Positions 17,494-25,687 of a stretch of 64,000 nt of DNA are shown piece by piece (the first letter of the stretch is position 1; each line of letters starts with the position of its first letter). The notes beneath the pieces were generated by a model. It worked only from the letters and a program-made list of their open reading frames with translations, was not told the DNA's origin and did not search any database. The stretch lies in the NCBI RefSeq assembly GCF_900188095.1, contig NZ_FZOT01000019.1:1-64000 (forward strand). Reading direction: 5' to 3'. The translations under genes were made by a program, and so were the position numbers. Origin of the DNA: Noviherbaspirillum humi. GTDB lineage: Bacteria > Pseudomonadota > Gammaproteobacteria > Burkholderiales > Burkholderiaceae_D.

Positions 17494-18197
17494 TTCCAGG
17501 ATGTTTCCGTTTCTAGAGGATCAGCGTTGGCGCACGGCGGCCTGCGCACGGCCCAAGGTCTGCCGGCACTGCGGCGAGGCGGTCGCTTCTGAGATAGGGA
17601 TGGAAAGGCGCGCCTGCCGGCGGCTGCCCTTCATGAGCGCCGCCTTGCGGGACAGCGCGGTAGTGATTGCGATCTTCGACATGATATTCAAGCCAGTAGC
17701 GCGCGCCTTGACCGCAGCCTGTGCTGCGATGCCGACACACGGGACACCATTGCCCGGTTAGCCCGACGTTGGGCTCAAGCTGCTTTCGCAGACTTGCTTG
17801 CAATAGGTTTAGCAATCGGCATGCCATGCATTCCCTGGTGCATTGCCAGGATAAATGGCGGCGTGGCGCATCAATATGGGGGGTTTTACGCCTTTTCGAG
17901 GAGCGTTGATTGCTGCGCCGCACTGAGAAAGTGCGAAGAAACGAAGAATCGGGGTCAGGCCAGGATCAGACGCGGTGAATCGCGCCCGCACGCCGCTCCG
18001 AGCCGGCACTGTCGAGGCGCATTCGCTTGCACTGATTGAGCGCGTCGCGCTCCAGTCTGCGCACCAGCACGGAACGGGCAAGCACTTGGGGAAGGTCACC
18101 ATCGAACCGGCACTGGGCGACCGCCTCGGGACGGCGCAACGGGAGCCACCCGGGAGGCCCTCGGCGAGCGACCCGCTTGCGGAATGATGATGACGCC
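17494..18197. other. Gene-poor region upstream of nirB
   Basis: About 700 bases hold no gene I can support. On the minus strand, a frame at 17513-17923 encodes GQWCPVCRHRS and could be a decayed zinc-ribbon fragment, but it lacks a ribosome site and family resemblance. The nirB promoter should lie near 17500-17700. A GGGGTCAGGCC stretch near 17950 resembles sequences around REP-type elements, but no clear repeat pair was found. Confidence 0.4.
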
Positions 18198-18410
18198 TCA
18201 GCGCGTCCTGCGCCGCTTCTTTTTCTTGGGCGGCTGCAGCCATGCGCCGGTCCAGAAGTCGGCCGCCTGCTTTACGCCTTCCGCGATCGCGGCCTGGCCG
18301 GCGCGCTTCGCCCCGGCCTTGGCGCGGCTGCGGCCGGCGCCCGCCACCGCATTGGCGCCGCTCAGCCACATGCTCAGGAAGGGATTTTTCTTGGTCCAGG
18401 GATTCTTCAT
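18198..18410 (-). CDS. Small conserved basic protein
   Basis: A 70-residue protein beginning MKNPWTKKNPFLSMWLSGAN and ending in a highly basic KKKKRRRTR tail. The centre is Ala-rich and helical (AKAGAKRAGQAAIAEG), with no signal peptide. AAGGAG lies seven bases before the ATG at 18410, which decides the start. I recall similar small proteins in Burkholderiales without assigned function. The basic tail could bind nucleic acid or polyhydroxyalkanoate-granule surfaces, but nothing in the sequence proves either. Confidence 0.65.
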   Translation of the reverse strand: MKNPWTKKNPFLSMWLSGANAVAGAGRSRAKAGAKRAGQAAIAEGVKQAADFWTGAWLQPPKKKKRRRTR

Positions 18411-18556
18411 CGCATGCTCCTTGCCGCGGCGCGGCAAAAGCAATTTGGACAACGCCTCCATCAAAGGTTCGAACAGGACGTGTGCGAACGGAATCTTCCA
18501 CTTAATTAACTGTCTACTTTTTCCTCATGCTTTCCTAACGCAGACTGGAGACGCTC

Positions 18557-19471
18557 ATGAACCATCAGACCGTTATTGCCGCGTACCAAAATTCGCAGGA
18601 TGCCCAGGCAGCGGTGAATGCGCTGGCCCAGGCCGGCATCTCGCGCGCGGACATTCACATGCATCCGTCCAACGAAGCTTCCCTGTCGAGCGATATCAAC
18701 ACCACCACCGCGGTCGAGCATTCGAACAATCCGCTGGTGCATTTCTTCCGCCGGGTGCTCGGGCTCGACGAGGAGCACCGGCTGGAGCACGAGATCTACG
18801 CCGAAGCCGTGCGGCGCGGCCATTTCGTGGTGGCGGTGGAAGCCGCCAGCCTGGAAGAGGTCGACCATGTCACCGCCATCCTCAACCAGTACAACCATGT
18901 CGACATCGAGGAACGGGCGGCGCACTGGCGCAATCAGGGCTGGACCGGCTACGACCATGGCGCTCCGCGCATGACGGAGGAAGATATCATGCGCGACCGG
19001 GCGGCCTATCCGGCAAGCGCTGCCGGCGCCCGGCCGCAGGTGTATGCCGGCACGCGTCCCTCGGTCAGCGATGCGCCGGCGGCTTATGCCGGCACCCGGC
19101 CTTCGGTGGAGAGCCAGGCGCTGGACAGCGGCAGCGTCGGCAATGCCGGCGGATCCGGCATCACCTCGACGGACGACGCAGGCGTCCATGGCATGACCGC
19201 CGACCTGAACGACGAGGCCGAATTCCGCCGCCACTGGCAATCCGCCTATTCCTCCACCGGCGGCCGCTACGAGGATTACGATGCCGCCTACCGCTACGGC
19301 ACCACCATGGGCATGGACAGCCGCTATGCCTCCTACCAGTGGTCGGAAGTGGAACCGCAGGCGCGCAGCGACTGGGAGTCGACCCATCCCGGCAGCACCT
19401 GGGACAAGGTGAAGGATGCGGTGCGCTATGCCGCCGAGCGGGTTACCCATCAGCATCACCATCGCCACTGA
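18557..19471 (+). CDS. Stress-type conserved protein with N-terminal YflT-like domain
   Basis: A 304-residue soluble protein. The first ~115 residues (MNHQTVIAAYQNSQDAQAAV, then HFVVAVEAASLEEVDHVTAIL) resemble the general-stress 17M/YflT-like ferredoxin-fold domain. A linker follows with two YAGTRPSV repeats (about 155-180). The C-terminal domain is rich in Tyr and Trp (WQSAYSSTGGRYEDYDAAYRYG) and ends in HQHHHRH, a possible metal-binding tail. TGGAGACG precedes the ATG. It is probably a single-gene unit with a hairpin 30 bases after the stop. A role in envelope or oxidative stress is a family-based guess. Confidence 0.7.
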   Translation: MNHQTVIAAYQNSQDAQAAVNALAQAGISRADIHMHPSNEASLSSDINTTTAVEHSNNPLVHFFRRVLGLDEEHRLEHEIYAEAVRRGHFVVAVEAASLEEVDHVTAILNQYNHVDIEERAAHWRNQGWTGYDHGAPRMTEEDIMRDRAAYPASAAGARPQVYAGTRPSVSDAPAAYAGTRPSVESQALDSGSVGNAGGSGITSTDDAGVHGMTADLNDEAEFRRHWQSAYSSTGGRYEDYDAAYRYGTTMGMDSRYASYQWSEVEPQARSDWESTHPGSTWDKVKDAVRYAAERVTHQHHHRH

Positions 19472-19500
19472 AGCCGGCGTACCGGTTTCGTAACGGTTGA

Positions 19501-19522
19501 GCGGCCCCGTCCATGGGGCCGC
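19501..19522 (+). terminator. Hairpin after the stress protein gene
   Basis: GCGGCCCC (19501-19508) pairs with GGGGCCGC (19515-19522) around a 6-base loop, 30 bases after the stop. No run of T follows, so it may be a weak terminator or an mRNA-stabilising stem. Confidence 0.6.
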
Positions 19523-19632
19523 TTGCGCCGCAGTCGACAAATATCAACGAAGCGGCGCCGGATGCGCGGTAGAAAGGCGATGGACCCGGCGCCGGCCTTT
19601 ATCGCCACGTACCGGGCTTGCCTGCTGAACTC

Positions 19633-19652
19633 GCCGGAAGACGTCTTCCGGC
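19633..19652. repeat. 20-bp perfect palindrome before crtZ
   Basis: GCCGGAAGACGTCTTCCGGC is its own reverse complement and ends 24 bases before the crtZ ATG. It could be an operator for the carotenoid operon or a leader hairpin; no T-run follows. Confidence 0.6.
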
Positions 19653-19676
19653 TTGCCTTTCGGAACCGGTCCCGGC

Positions 19677-20147
19677 ATGAGCCTTACCCACCTTCTGCTC
19701 GTCATCGCGACGCTGCTGGTCATGGAATTCGCGGTGGCGCTGTTCCATCGCCATGTGATGCACGGCTTCGGCTGGGCCTGGCATGCGTCGCACCATGAGC
19801 CGCGCAAGGCGTCGGCCTGGGAAAGGAACGACCTCTACGCGGTGGTGTTCACCGCCGCCGCCATCGCCCTGTTCGCGCTCGGCGATCCGAACGGCCCGGT
19901 CTGGTGGATCGCCTTCGGCATCACCCTCTACGGCTTGCTGTACGGCCTGCTGCACGACGTGCTCATCCACCGCCGCCTGCCGCTGGCGTGGAAGCCGCGC
20001 AACCGCTACCTGCAGCGCCTGATCGCCGCCCATCACATGCACCATGCAGTGAAGACGCGCGAGAACGGCGTCTCCTTCGGCTTCCTGTACGCGCCACCGG
20101 TGGAACAGCTGCGCGCCGAGCTGCGGCGCCGGAACGGCCAGGCATGA
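19677..20147 (+). CDS. crtZ: Beta-carotene 3-hydroxylase
   Basis: A 156-residue membrane-bound di-iron hydroxylase that adds 3-OH groups to beta-ionone rings (beta-carotene to zeaxanthin). The histidine clusters of the family are intact: HRHVMHG (near 20-26), HASHHEP (near 36-42), LHDVLIHRR (near 96-104) and HHMHHAVKTRENGVSFGF (near 120-137). Hydrophobic segments are at about 3-20 and 55-95. I chose ATG 19677; a TTG at 19653 would add eight residues but lies at the edge of a palindrome without a ribosome site. It heads the operon, and its stop overlaps the crtW start (ATGA). Confidence 0.9.
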   Translation: MSLTHLLLVIATLLVMEFAVALFHRHVMHGFGWAWHASHHEPRKASAWERNDLYAVVFTAAAIALFALGDPNGPVWWIAFGITLYGLLYGLLHDVLIHRRLPLAWKPRNRYLQRLIAAHHMHHAVKTRENGVSFGFLYAPPVEQLRAELRRRNGQA

Positions 20148-20863
20148 GCCGCCTGCGCCAGAGCTGCATCGGCATGGGGCTGGCCGCGGCCATCCTCGCC
20201 GCCTGGCTCTGCCTGCACATCGCCGGGATCTTCTTTTTCCGGCCGGCCGAGGCACCCATTGCCGCGCTGCTGCTGGTCGCCATCCAGACCTGGCTGTCGG
20301 TCGGCCTGTACATCGTCGCCCACGACGCCATGCATGGCTCCCTCTGCCCGGCGCGCCGCGACCTCGGCGACGCCGTCGGCACGCTGGCGCTGGCCCTGTA
20401 CGCCTGCTTCTCCTTCCGCCGCCTGCTGCCCAAGCACCATGCCCACCACCGCAATCCCGGCTCCGCCGACGATCCGGATTTCGCGCCGGCCAGCCCGAGC
20501 CGGGCGGCGGCCTGGTACGGCCGCTTCCTCGCCACCTATGTCAGCCGGCGCGAGGTGCTGCTGATGCTGGCGCGGGTTGGCATCTACCTGCTGCTGGGCG
20601 CGCAACTGGAAAACATCGTGCTGTTCTTCGCGCTGCCGGGCATCCTGTCGTCGATCCAGCTGTTCTACTTCGGCACCTTCCTGCCGCACCGGCATCAGTC
20701 CGGCTACCAGGGCAGCCGCTTCCCAGACCGGCACCGCAGCCGCAGCAACGACTACGGCTACCTGATGTCGCTGCTGACCTGCTTCCATTTCGGCTACCAC
20801 CATGAGCACCACCTGGAGCCGGGCATGCCGTGGTGGCGCCTGCCGGCGCTGCGGAGGCGCTGA
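20144..20863 (+). CDS. crtW: Beta-carotene ketolase
   Basis: A 239-residue membrane di-iron oxygenase that introduces 4-keto groups, giving canthaxanthin or, with CrtZ, astaxanthin-type products. Histidine motifs match CrtW: HDAMHGSL (near 60-67), PKHHAHHRNPGSADDPDF (near 96-113), FGTFLPHRH (near 184-192) and FHFGYHHEHHLEPGMPWWRLP near the C-terminus. It differs from the diiron desaturase CrtR by length and the PWWRLP ending. It overlaps crtZ by four bases and precedes crtX by one base, so the products are probably made in fixed ratio. Confidence 0.9.
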   Translation: MSRLRQSCIGMGLAAAILAAWLCLHIAGIFFFRPAEAPIAALLLVAIQTWLSVGLYIVAHDAMHGSLCPARRDLGDAVGTLALALYACFSFRRLLPKHHAHHRNPGSADDPDFAPASPSRAAAWYGRFLATYVSRREVLLMLARVGIYLLLGAQLENIVLFFALPGILSSIQLFYFGTFLPHRHQSGYQGSRFPDRHRSRSNDYGYLMSLLTCFHFGYHHEHHLEPGMPWWRLPALRRR

Positions 20864-20864
20864 G

Positions 20865-22133
20865 ATGGCGGATGCGAGCCATGTGGTCTTCGCCACCACC
20901 GGGTCGCTCGGCGACCTGCATCCTTTCCTGGCCGTCGGCGGCGAGCTGAAGCGGCGCGGGCACCGGGCGAGCATTGCCACCAGCGCCGTGCACCGGGCGC
21001 AGGTGGAAGCCGCCGGCCTCGAGTTCCGCCACATGCGCCCCGACCCGGAAAACACCCCGGCCTTCCATGCCCGCTTCATGCATCCGCGCACCGGCGGCGA
21101 GTTCGTCTACCGACACTATCTCGGGCCGGCGATACGGGCCAGCTACGCCGACCTGGTGCAGGCCACGCGCGGGGCCGACCTGCTGGTGAGCCAGTCGCTG
21201 ATGGCGCTGGCCGCGCCCCTGGTGGCCGCCCGCACCGGGATCCCCTGGGCCTCGGCGGTGCTGCAGCCGATGTGCTTCTTCTCGCTGCATGAGCGGCCCA
21301 ATTACATTCCGCTGCCGCTGCTGCCCTGGCTGTGCGGCCGTTCGCCGGCGCTGCATGGCAAGGTGTTCGGCTACGTGCGACGATTCACCGAATCCTGGAT
21401 GCGGCCGGTGCAGGACTTCAAGCGCGAGCTCGGCATCGACAGCTCCGGCCATCCCATGTACGAAGGCCAGCATTCGCCGGCCTGCGTGCTGGCGATGTTT
21501 TCGCCGCTGCTGGGACGGCCGCAGCCGGATTGGCCGGCGCCGACGGTGCAGACCGGCACCGCGCTGTACCAGCCCGACGATGCCGCCCTGCCGCCGACGG
21601 TGCGCAACTTCCTCGCGCGCGGCGGCGCGCCGCTGGCCGTGTTCACCCTCTCCTCCGCCGCCAGCAACGATGCCGGCGGCTTCTACCGCGCCGCGCTGGC
21701 GGCGGCGCAGTCGCTCGGGCTGCGCGCGCTGCTCATCACCGGCGGGCTGGCGGAATCAACGGCCATGGAACCGCTGCCGCCGACGGCGCTGCGGATCGGC
21801 TACGCGCCCTTCGAACAGGTATTTCCGCATGCAGCGCTGATCGTGCATTCCGGCGGCTCGGCCACCTGCTTCAAGGCGCTGCAAGCGGGCAAGCCGCAGG
21901 TGGTGGTGCCGCATGCGCACGACCAGCTCGACAACGCCTTGCGCCTGCGGCAACTCGGCGTGGCAAAGGTGGTGACCGGCAAGCGCCTCGGCCGGCTGCG
22001 CGCCGCGATGCGTCAAGCGCTGGCCGACGACGGCATGCGGCGCCATGCGCAGGCGCTGGGCGAGCGCAGCCGCCGCGAAGATGGCGTGAGCCAGGCCTGC
22101 GACGCGCTGGAAAGGATGCTCGTCCATGCATGA
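20865..22133 (+). CDS. crtX: Xanthophyll glycosyltransferase (CrtX-like)
   Basis: A 422-residue UGT/GT1-family glycosyltransferase. The N-terminus FATTGSLGDLHPFLAVGGELKRRGH (residues 9-33) and the C-terminal donor-site signature (VFPHAALIVHSGGSATCFKALQAGKPQVVVPH, about 325-356, ending in HDQLDNA) match CrtX-type zeaxanthin glucosyltransferases and related sterol/rhamnolipid enzymes. Inside a crt operon it most likely glycosylates hydroxylated carotenoids. The sugar cannot be read; glucose is usual, rhamnose possible. The start ATG 20865 follows the crtW stop by one base. Its last eight bases overlap crtY. Confidence 0.85.
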   Translation: MADASHVVFATTGSLGDLHPFLAVGGELKRRGHRASIATSAVHRAQVEAAGLEFRHMRPDPENTPAFHARFMHPRTGGEFVYRHYLGPAIRASYADLVQATRGADLLVSQSLMALAAPLVAARTGIPWASAVLQPMCFFSLHERPNYIPLPLLPWLCGRSPALHGKVFGYVRRFTESWMRPVQDFKRELGIDSSGHPMYEGQHSPACVLAMFSPLLGRPQPDWPAPTVQTGTALYQPDDAALPPTVRNFLARGGAPLAVFTLSSAASNDAGGFYRAALAAAQSLGLRALLITGGLAESTAMEPLPPTALRIGYAPFEQVFPHAALIVHSGGSATCFKALQAGKPQVVVPHAHDQLDNALRLRQLGVAKVVTGKRLGRLRAAMRQALADDGMRRHAQALGERSRREDGVSQACDALERMLVHA

Positions 22134-23286
22134 CCTCATCCTGGTGGGCGGCGGCCTCGCCAACGGCCTGATCGCCTGGCGCCTGAATCAGCAGCGGCCG
22201 GACCTGCGCATCCTGCTTTTGGAACGGGAAGGCGCGCTGGGCGGCAACCATACCTGGTCCTTCTATGGGCCCGATCTGACGCCGGCCCAGCATGCCTGGC
22301 TGGCGCCGCTGATCAGCCATCGCTGGCCCGGCTACGAGGTGCGCTTCCCGACGCATCACCGCCGGTTGTCCACGCCCTGCTTCAGCATCGCTTCGGCACG
22401 CTTCCATGAGGTGCTGACGCAGGCGCTGAAGACGTCGGTCAGGCTGAATGCGGCGCCGGAACGGGTGGGCTCCAACAGTGTGCGCCTGCACGGCGAGACA
22501 TTGCAGGCCCGCGTGGTGATCGATGGGCGCGGCCCCGCGCCGTCCGCCCACCTGCGCTGCGCCTGGCAAAAGTTTCTCGGCCAGGAAGTGACGATGGCGC
22601 AGCCGCATGGCCAGGCGCTGCCCATCATCATGGATGCGACGGTGGCGCAGGACGACGGCTACCGCTTCGTTTATACCCTGCCGCTGGACGAGCGCCGCCT
22701 GCTCATCGAAGACACCTACTACGGCGCCGAGCCGGGATTCGACGCCGACGCGCTGCGCGGCCGCATCGCCGCCTATGCCGCCGGGCGCGGCTGGCGCATC
22801 GACCGCATCGGGCGCGAGGAAACCGGCGTGCTGCCGGTGACGCTGGACGGCGACATCGAACGCTTCTGGACCGACAAGCCGGCGGGACTGGCCTGCAGCG
22901 GCCTGCGCGCCGCCCTGTTCCATGCCACCACCGGCTATTCCCTGCCCTTCGCCGTGCGCCTGACCGATCGCCTGGCGGACAGCGCGCTCCAACCGGAAGA
23001 CTTCCATGCCTGCATCAGCGACTTCTCGCGGCGGCAGTGGCAGCGTCAGGCCTACCTGCGCCTGCTGAACCGCATGCTGTTCTTCGCCAGCGCCCCGGCG
23101 CAGCGATACCGCATCCTGCAGCGCTTCTACCGCCTGCCGCAACCGCTGATCGAGCGCTTCTACGCCGGCCGGCTGACGCCGTGGGACCAGCTTCGCATCT
23201 TGTCCGGCAAGCCGCCGGTGCCGCTCGGCGCCGCGCTGCGCGCCATGTTCGCTTTCGGAAAGGAACCATCATCAAAGCCATCGTGA
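22126..23286 (+). CDS. crtY: Lycopene beta-cyclase
   Basis: A 386-residue FAD-dependent cyclase converting lycopene to beta-carotene. The N-terminal dinucleotide fold is LILVGGGLANGLIAWRL (residues 4-20), followed by the CrtY-type EGALGGNHTWSFY (near 37-49). IEDTYYG (near 196-202) and the C-terminal FHATTGYSLPFAVRL segment (near 265-279) are also conserved in bacterial CrtY. It overlaps crtX by eight bases and runs 16 bases past the crtI start, so the operon is translationally coupled on both sides. Confidence 0.92.
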   Translation: MHDLILVGGGLANGLIAWRLNQQRPDLRILLLEREGALGGNHTWSFYGPDLTPAQHAWLAPLISHRWPGYEVRFPTHHRRLSTPCFSIASARFHEVLTQALKTSVRLNAAPERVGSNSVRLHGETLQARVVIDGRGPAPSAHLRCAWQKFLGQEVTMAQPHGQALPIIMDATVAQDDGYRFVYTLPLDERRLLIEDTYYGAEPGFDADALRGRIAAYAAGRGWRIDRIGREETGVLPVTLDGDIERFWTDKPAGLACSGLRAALFHATTGYSLPFAVRLTDRLADSALQPEDFHACISDFSRRQWQRQAYLRLLNRMLFFASAPAQRYRILQRFYRLPQPLIERFYAGRLTPWDQLRILSGKPPVPLGAALRAMFAFGKEPSSKPS

Positions 23287-24761
23287 TCGGCAGCGGTTTC
23301 GGCGGGCTTGCCCTCGCCATTCGCCTGCAGTCGGCAGGCGTAGATACGCTCGTGCTGGAGCGCCGCGACAAGCCGGGCGGACGCGCCTATGTGTATGAAG
23401 ACCAGGGCTTCGTGTTCGATGCCGGGCCGACCGTCATCACCGATCCCACCGCGCTGGAAGAATTGTTCCGCCTGTCCGGCCGGCGCATCGAGGATTACGT
23501 GCGGCTGCTGCCGGTGAGCCCCTTCTACCGCCTGTGCTGGGAAGACGGCTACCGCTTCGACTATGTCAACGACCAGGCGGAGCTGGACCGCCAGATTGCG
23601 CTCAAGTCGCCCGGCGACGTGGCGGGCTACCGCGAATTCCTCGCTTACTCGAAGGCGGTGCTGGAGGAAGGCTACATCAAGCTCGGCCATGTGCCCTTCC
23701 CCGACTTCCGCAGCATGGTTCGGGTGGCGCCGCAGCTGATCCGGCTGGAGAGCTACCGCAGCGTGTACGGCATGGTGTCGCGCTTCATCAAGGACCCGCA
23801 CCTGCGCCAGGCCTTCAGCTTCCACTCCCTGCTGGTCGGCGGCAACCCTTTCGAGACTTCCTCCATCTATGCGCTCATCCATGCCCTGGAGCGCCAGTGG
23901 GGCGTGTTCTTCCCGCAGGGCGGCACCGGCGCGCTGATCCAGGGCATGGTGAAGCTGCTGCGCGACCTCGGCGGCGAGATCCGGCTCGACGCCGGCGTCG
24001 ACGAGATCGTGGTGGAACAGGGGCGGGTGGCGGCGGTGCGGCTGCAGTCCGGCGAGCGCATCCCCTGCCGCTTCGCCGTCAGCAACGCCGACGTGGTGCA
24101 TACCTACGATCGCCTGCTGCGCGGTAGCGCGCCGGCGCAGCGCCGCGCCGCCAGCCTGAAGAAGAAGCGCTTCAGCATGTCGCTGTTCGTCATTTACTTC
24201 GGCCTGAAGGGCACGCGGCCGGGGCTGCAGCACCATACCGTGCTGTTCGGCCCGCGCTATCGCGAACTGCTCAAGGACATCTTCCACGGCGCGGAGCTGC
24301 CGGCCGACTTCTCGCTCTATCTGCATGCGCCGACGGTGACCGATCCTTCGCTGGCGCCGCCCGGCCACAGCGCCTACTACGTGCTGGCGCCAGTGCCGCA
24401 CCTCGGCAACGCCGACATCGACTGGGAAGCCGAGGGACCGCGCTACCGCGACCGCATCCTCGACTACCTGGAGCGGCAGTGCATCCCCAACCTGAAGGCC
24501 GACCTGGTGACCTGCCGCATCTTCACGCCCCATGACTTCCGCGACGAGCTCAACGCCCATGTCGGCTCCGCCTTCTCGCTGGAGCCGGTGCTGTGGCAGA
24601 GCGCCTACTTCCGCACCCACAACAAGGACCCGGAAATCGGCGGCCTCTACTTCGTCGGCGCCGGCACCCATCCCGGCGCCGGCATCCCAGGCGTGGTCGG
24701 CTCGGCCAAGGCCACCGCCGGCATCATCCTGGCCGAGCAGATGGAACGGAGCGCCGCGTGA
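23271..24761 (+). CDS. crtI: Phytoene desaturase with apparent AUC start codon
   Basis: A 496-residue FAD-dependent desaturase converting phytoene to lycopene in four steps. The N-terminal fold is KAIVIGSGFGGLALAIRLQ. The body is typical of CrtI (GRAYVYEDQGFVFDAGPTVITDP near residues 36-58), and the C-terminal signature GGLYFVGAGTHPGAGIPGVVGSA ends near 482. No ATG, GTG or TTG precedes the first beta-strand. AAGGA at 23260-23264 has ideal spacing to ATC at 23271, which would give MKAIVIG by AUC initiation. The only canonical alternative, GTG 23283, cuts into the Rossmann strand. The start therefore looks non-canonical, or ATG has mutated to ATC. Confidence 0.9.
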   Translation: MKAIVIGSGFGGLALAIRLQSAGVDTLVLERRDKPGGRAYVYEDQGFVFDAGPTVITDPTALEELFRLSGRRIEDYVRLLPVSPFYRLCWEDGYRFDYVNDQAELDRQIALKSPGDVAGYREFLAYSKAVLEEGYIKLGHVPFPDFRSMVRVAPQLIRLESYRSVYGMVSRFIKDPHLRQAFSFHSLLVGGNPFETSSIYALIHALERQWGVFFPQGGTGALIQGMVKLLRDLGGEIRLDAGVDEIVVEQGRVAAVRLQSGERIPCRFAVSNADVVHTYDRLLRGSAPAQRRAASLKKKRFSMSLFVIYFGLKGTRPGLQHHTVLFGPRYRELLKDIFHGAELPADFSLYLHAPTVTDPSLAPPGHSAYYVLAPVPHLGNADIDWEAEGPRYRDRILDYLERQCIPNLKADLVTCRIFTPHDFRDELNAHVGSAFSLEPVLWQSAYFRTHNKDPEIGGLYFVGAGTHPGAGIPGVVGSAKATAGIILAEQMERSAA

Positions 24762-25687
24762 TGGAAAACCTCGCCGCCTACAGTGAAACCGCAATCCGGC
24801 AGGGTTCGAAGAGCTTCGCCAAGGCCGCGATGCTGTTCGACCGCGACACGCGGCAGAGCGTGATGATGCTGTATGCCTGGTGCCGCTACTGCGACGACGT
24901 GATCGACGGCCAGACCCTGGGCCACGATGCCCGGGCGCTGAGCAGCGAGGAAAAACTGGACCGCCTGCAGCTGCTGCGCGAGGAGACGGAGCGCGTCTGC
25001 CGCGGCAGGACCAGCAGCCTGCCCGCCTTCGCCGCCCTGCAAGAAGTCGTGCGCAAGCACGGCATCGAGCGGCGCCACCTGTTCGACCTGCTGGAAGGCT
25101 TCGCCCTCGATGCGAACGAAGCGAGCTTCCCGACGCTGGACCATACGCTGCGCTACTGTTACCACGTCGCCGGCGTGGTCGGCGTGATGATGGCGCAGAT
25201 CATGGGCGCGCGCGGCGAGCAGGTGCTGCACCGCGCGGCCGACCTCGGCATCGCCTTCCAGCTCACCAACATCGCCCGCGACGTGCGCGACGACTGGGAG
25301 ATCGGGCGCTGCTACCTGCCGGAGGAATGGCTGCAGCGCAGGGGCATCGCGCGCGACGGTATTGACCTTGACCGCCATCGGATTGAACTCCATGCCCTCG
25401 CCTGCGACCTGGTGCAGCTGGCGGAAGCCTACTATGCGTCGGCGCGCATCGGCATGTCGCAGCTGCCCTGGCGCAGCGCCTGGGCCATCGCCAGCGCCCT
25501 GCTGATCTACCGCGACATCGGCCTGCAGGTGCAGGCCGCGGGTGACGATGTCTGGAGTCGACGGATGGAAGTGTCGAACAGGCGCAAGATGCTGCGGCTG
25601 TGCCAGGGCAGCGTGCTGGCGTTGAATGCGGTAGTGCGGCGGGGGGTAGCAGGGACCCGGCGGGAAGGATTGTGGACTAAAACCTAA
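24761..25687 (+). CDS. crtB: Phytoene synthase
   Basis: A 308-residue squalene/phytoene synthase joining two GGPP to phytoene. The first aspartate motif is CDDVIDG (residues 44-50); the second is NIARDVRDDWEIGRCYLP near 167-184. The start ATG overlaps the crtI stop (TGATG). The stop TAA at 25685-25687 is partly made by an inserted IS: TA is the target duplication and the third base is the first base of the element. Joining the flanks without the IS gives ACC TAC TAA, so the original protein would have had one more residue (Tyr). Function should be unaffected. It is the last gene of the operon. Confidence 0.93.
   Translation: MENLAAYSETAIRQGSKSFAKAAMLFDRDTRQSVMMLYAWCRYCDDVIDGQTLGHDARALSSEEKLDRLQLLREETERVCRGRTSSLPAFAALQEVVRKHGIERRHLFDLLEGFALDANEASFPTLDHTLRYCYHVAGVVGVMMAQIMGARGEQVLHRAADLGIAFQLTNIARDVRDDWEIGRCYLPEEWLQRRGIARDGIDLDRHRIELHALACDLVQLAEAYYASARIGMSQLPWRSAWAIASALLIYRDIGLQVQAAGDDVWSRRMEVSNRRKMLRLCQGSVLALNAVVRRGVAGTRREGLWTKT

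Noticed and set aside
14906-17761. Very long open frame (951 codons) opposite nirB
   Set aside because: It is antisense to a gene with full NirB motifs; its translation is rich in Ala, Gly, His, Gln and Val as expected from GC-rich codon shadows, and has no domain.
17513-17923. 136-codon minus-strand frame with a CPVCRHRS segment
   Set aside because: One Cys-X2-Cys pair with no ribosome site or family pattern; noted as a possible remnant only.
19653-19676. TTG start for crtZ adding eight residues
   Set aside because: No ribosome site, lies at the edge of a palindrome, and ATG 19677 fits known CrtZ N-termini.
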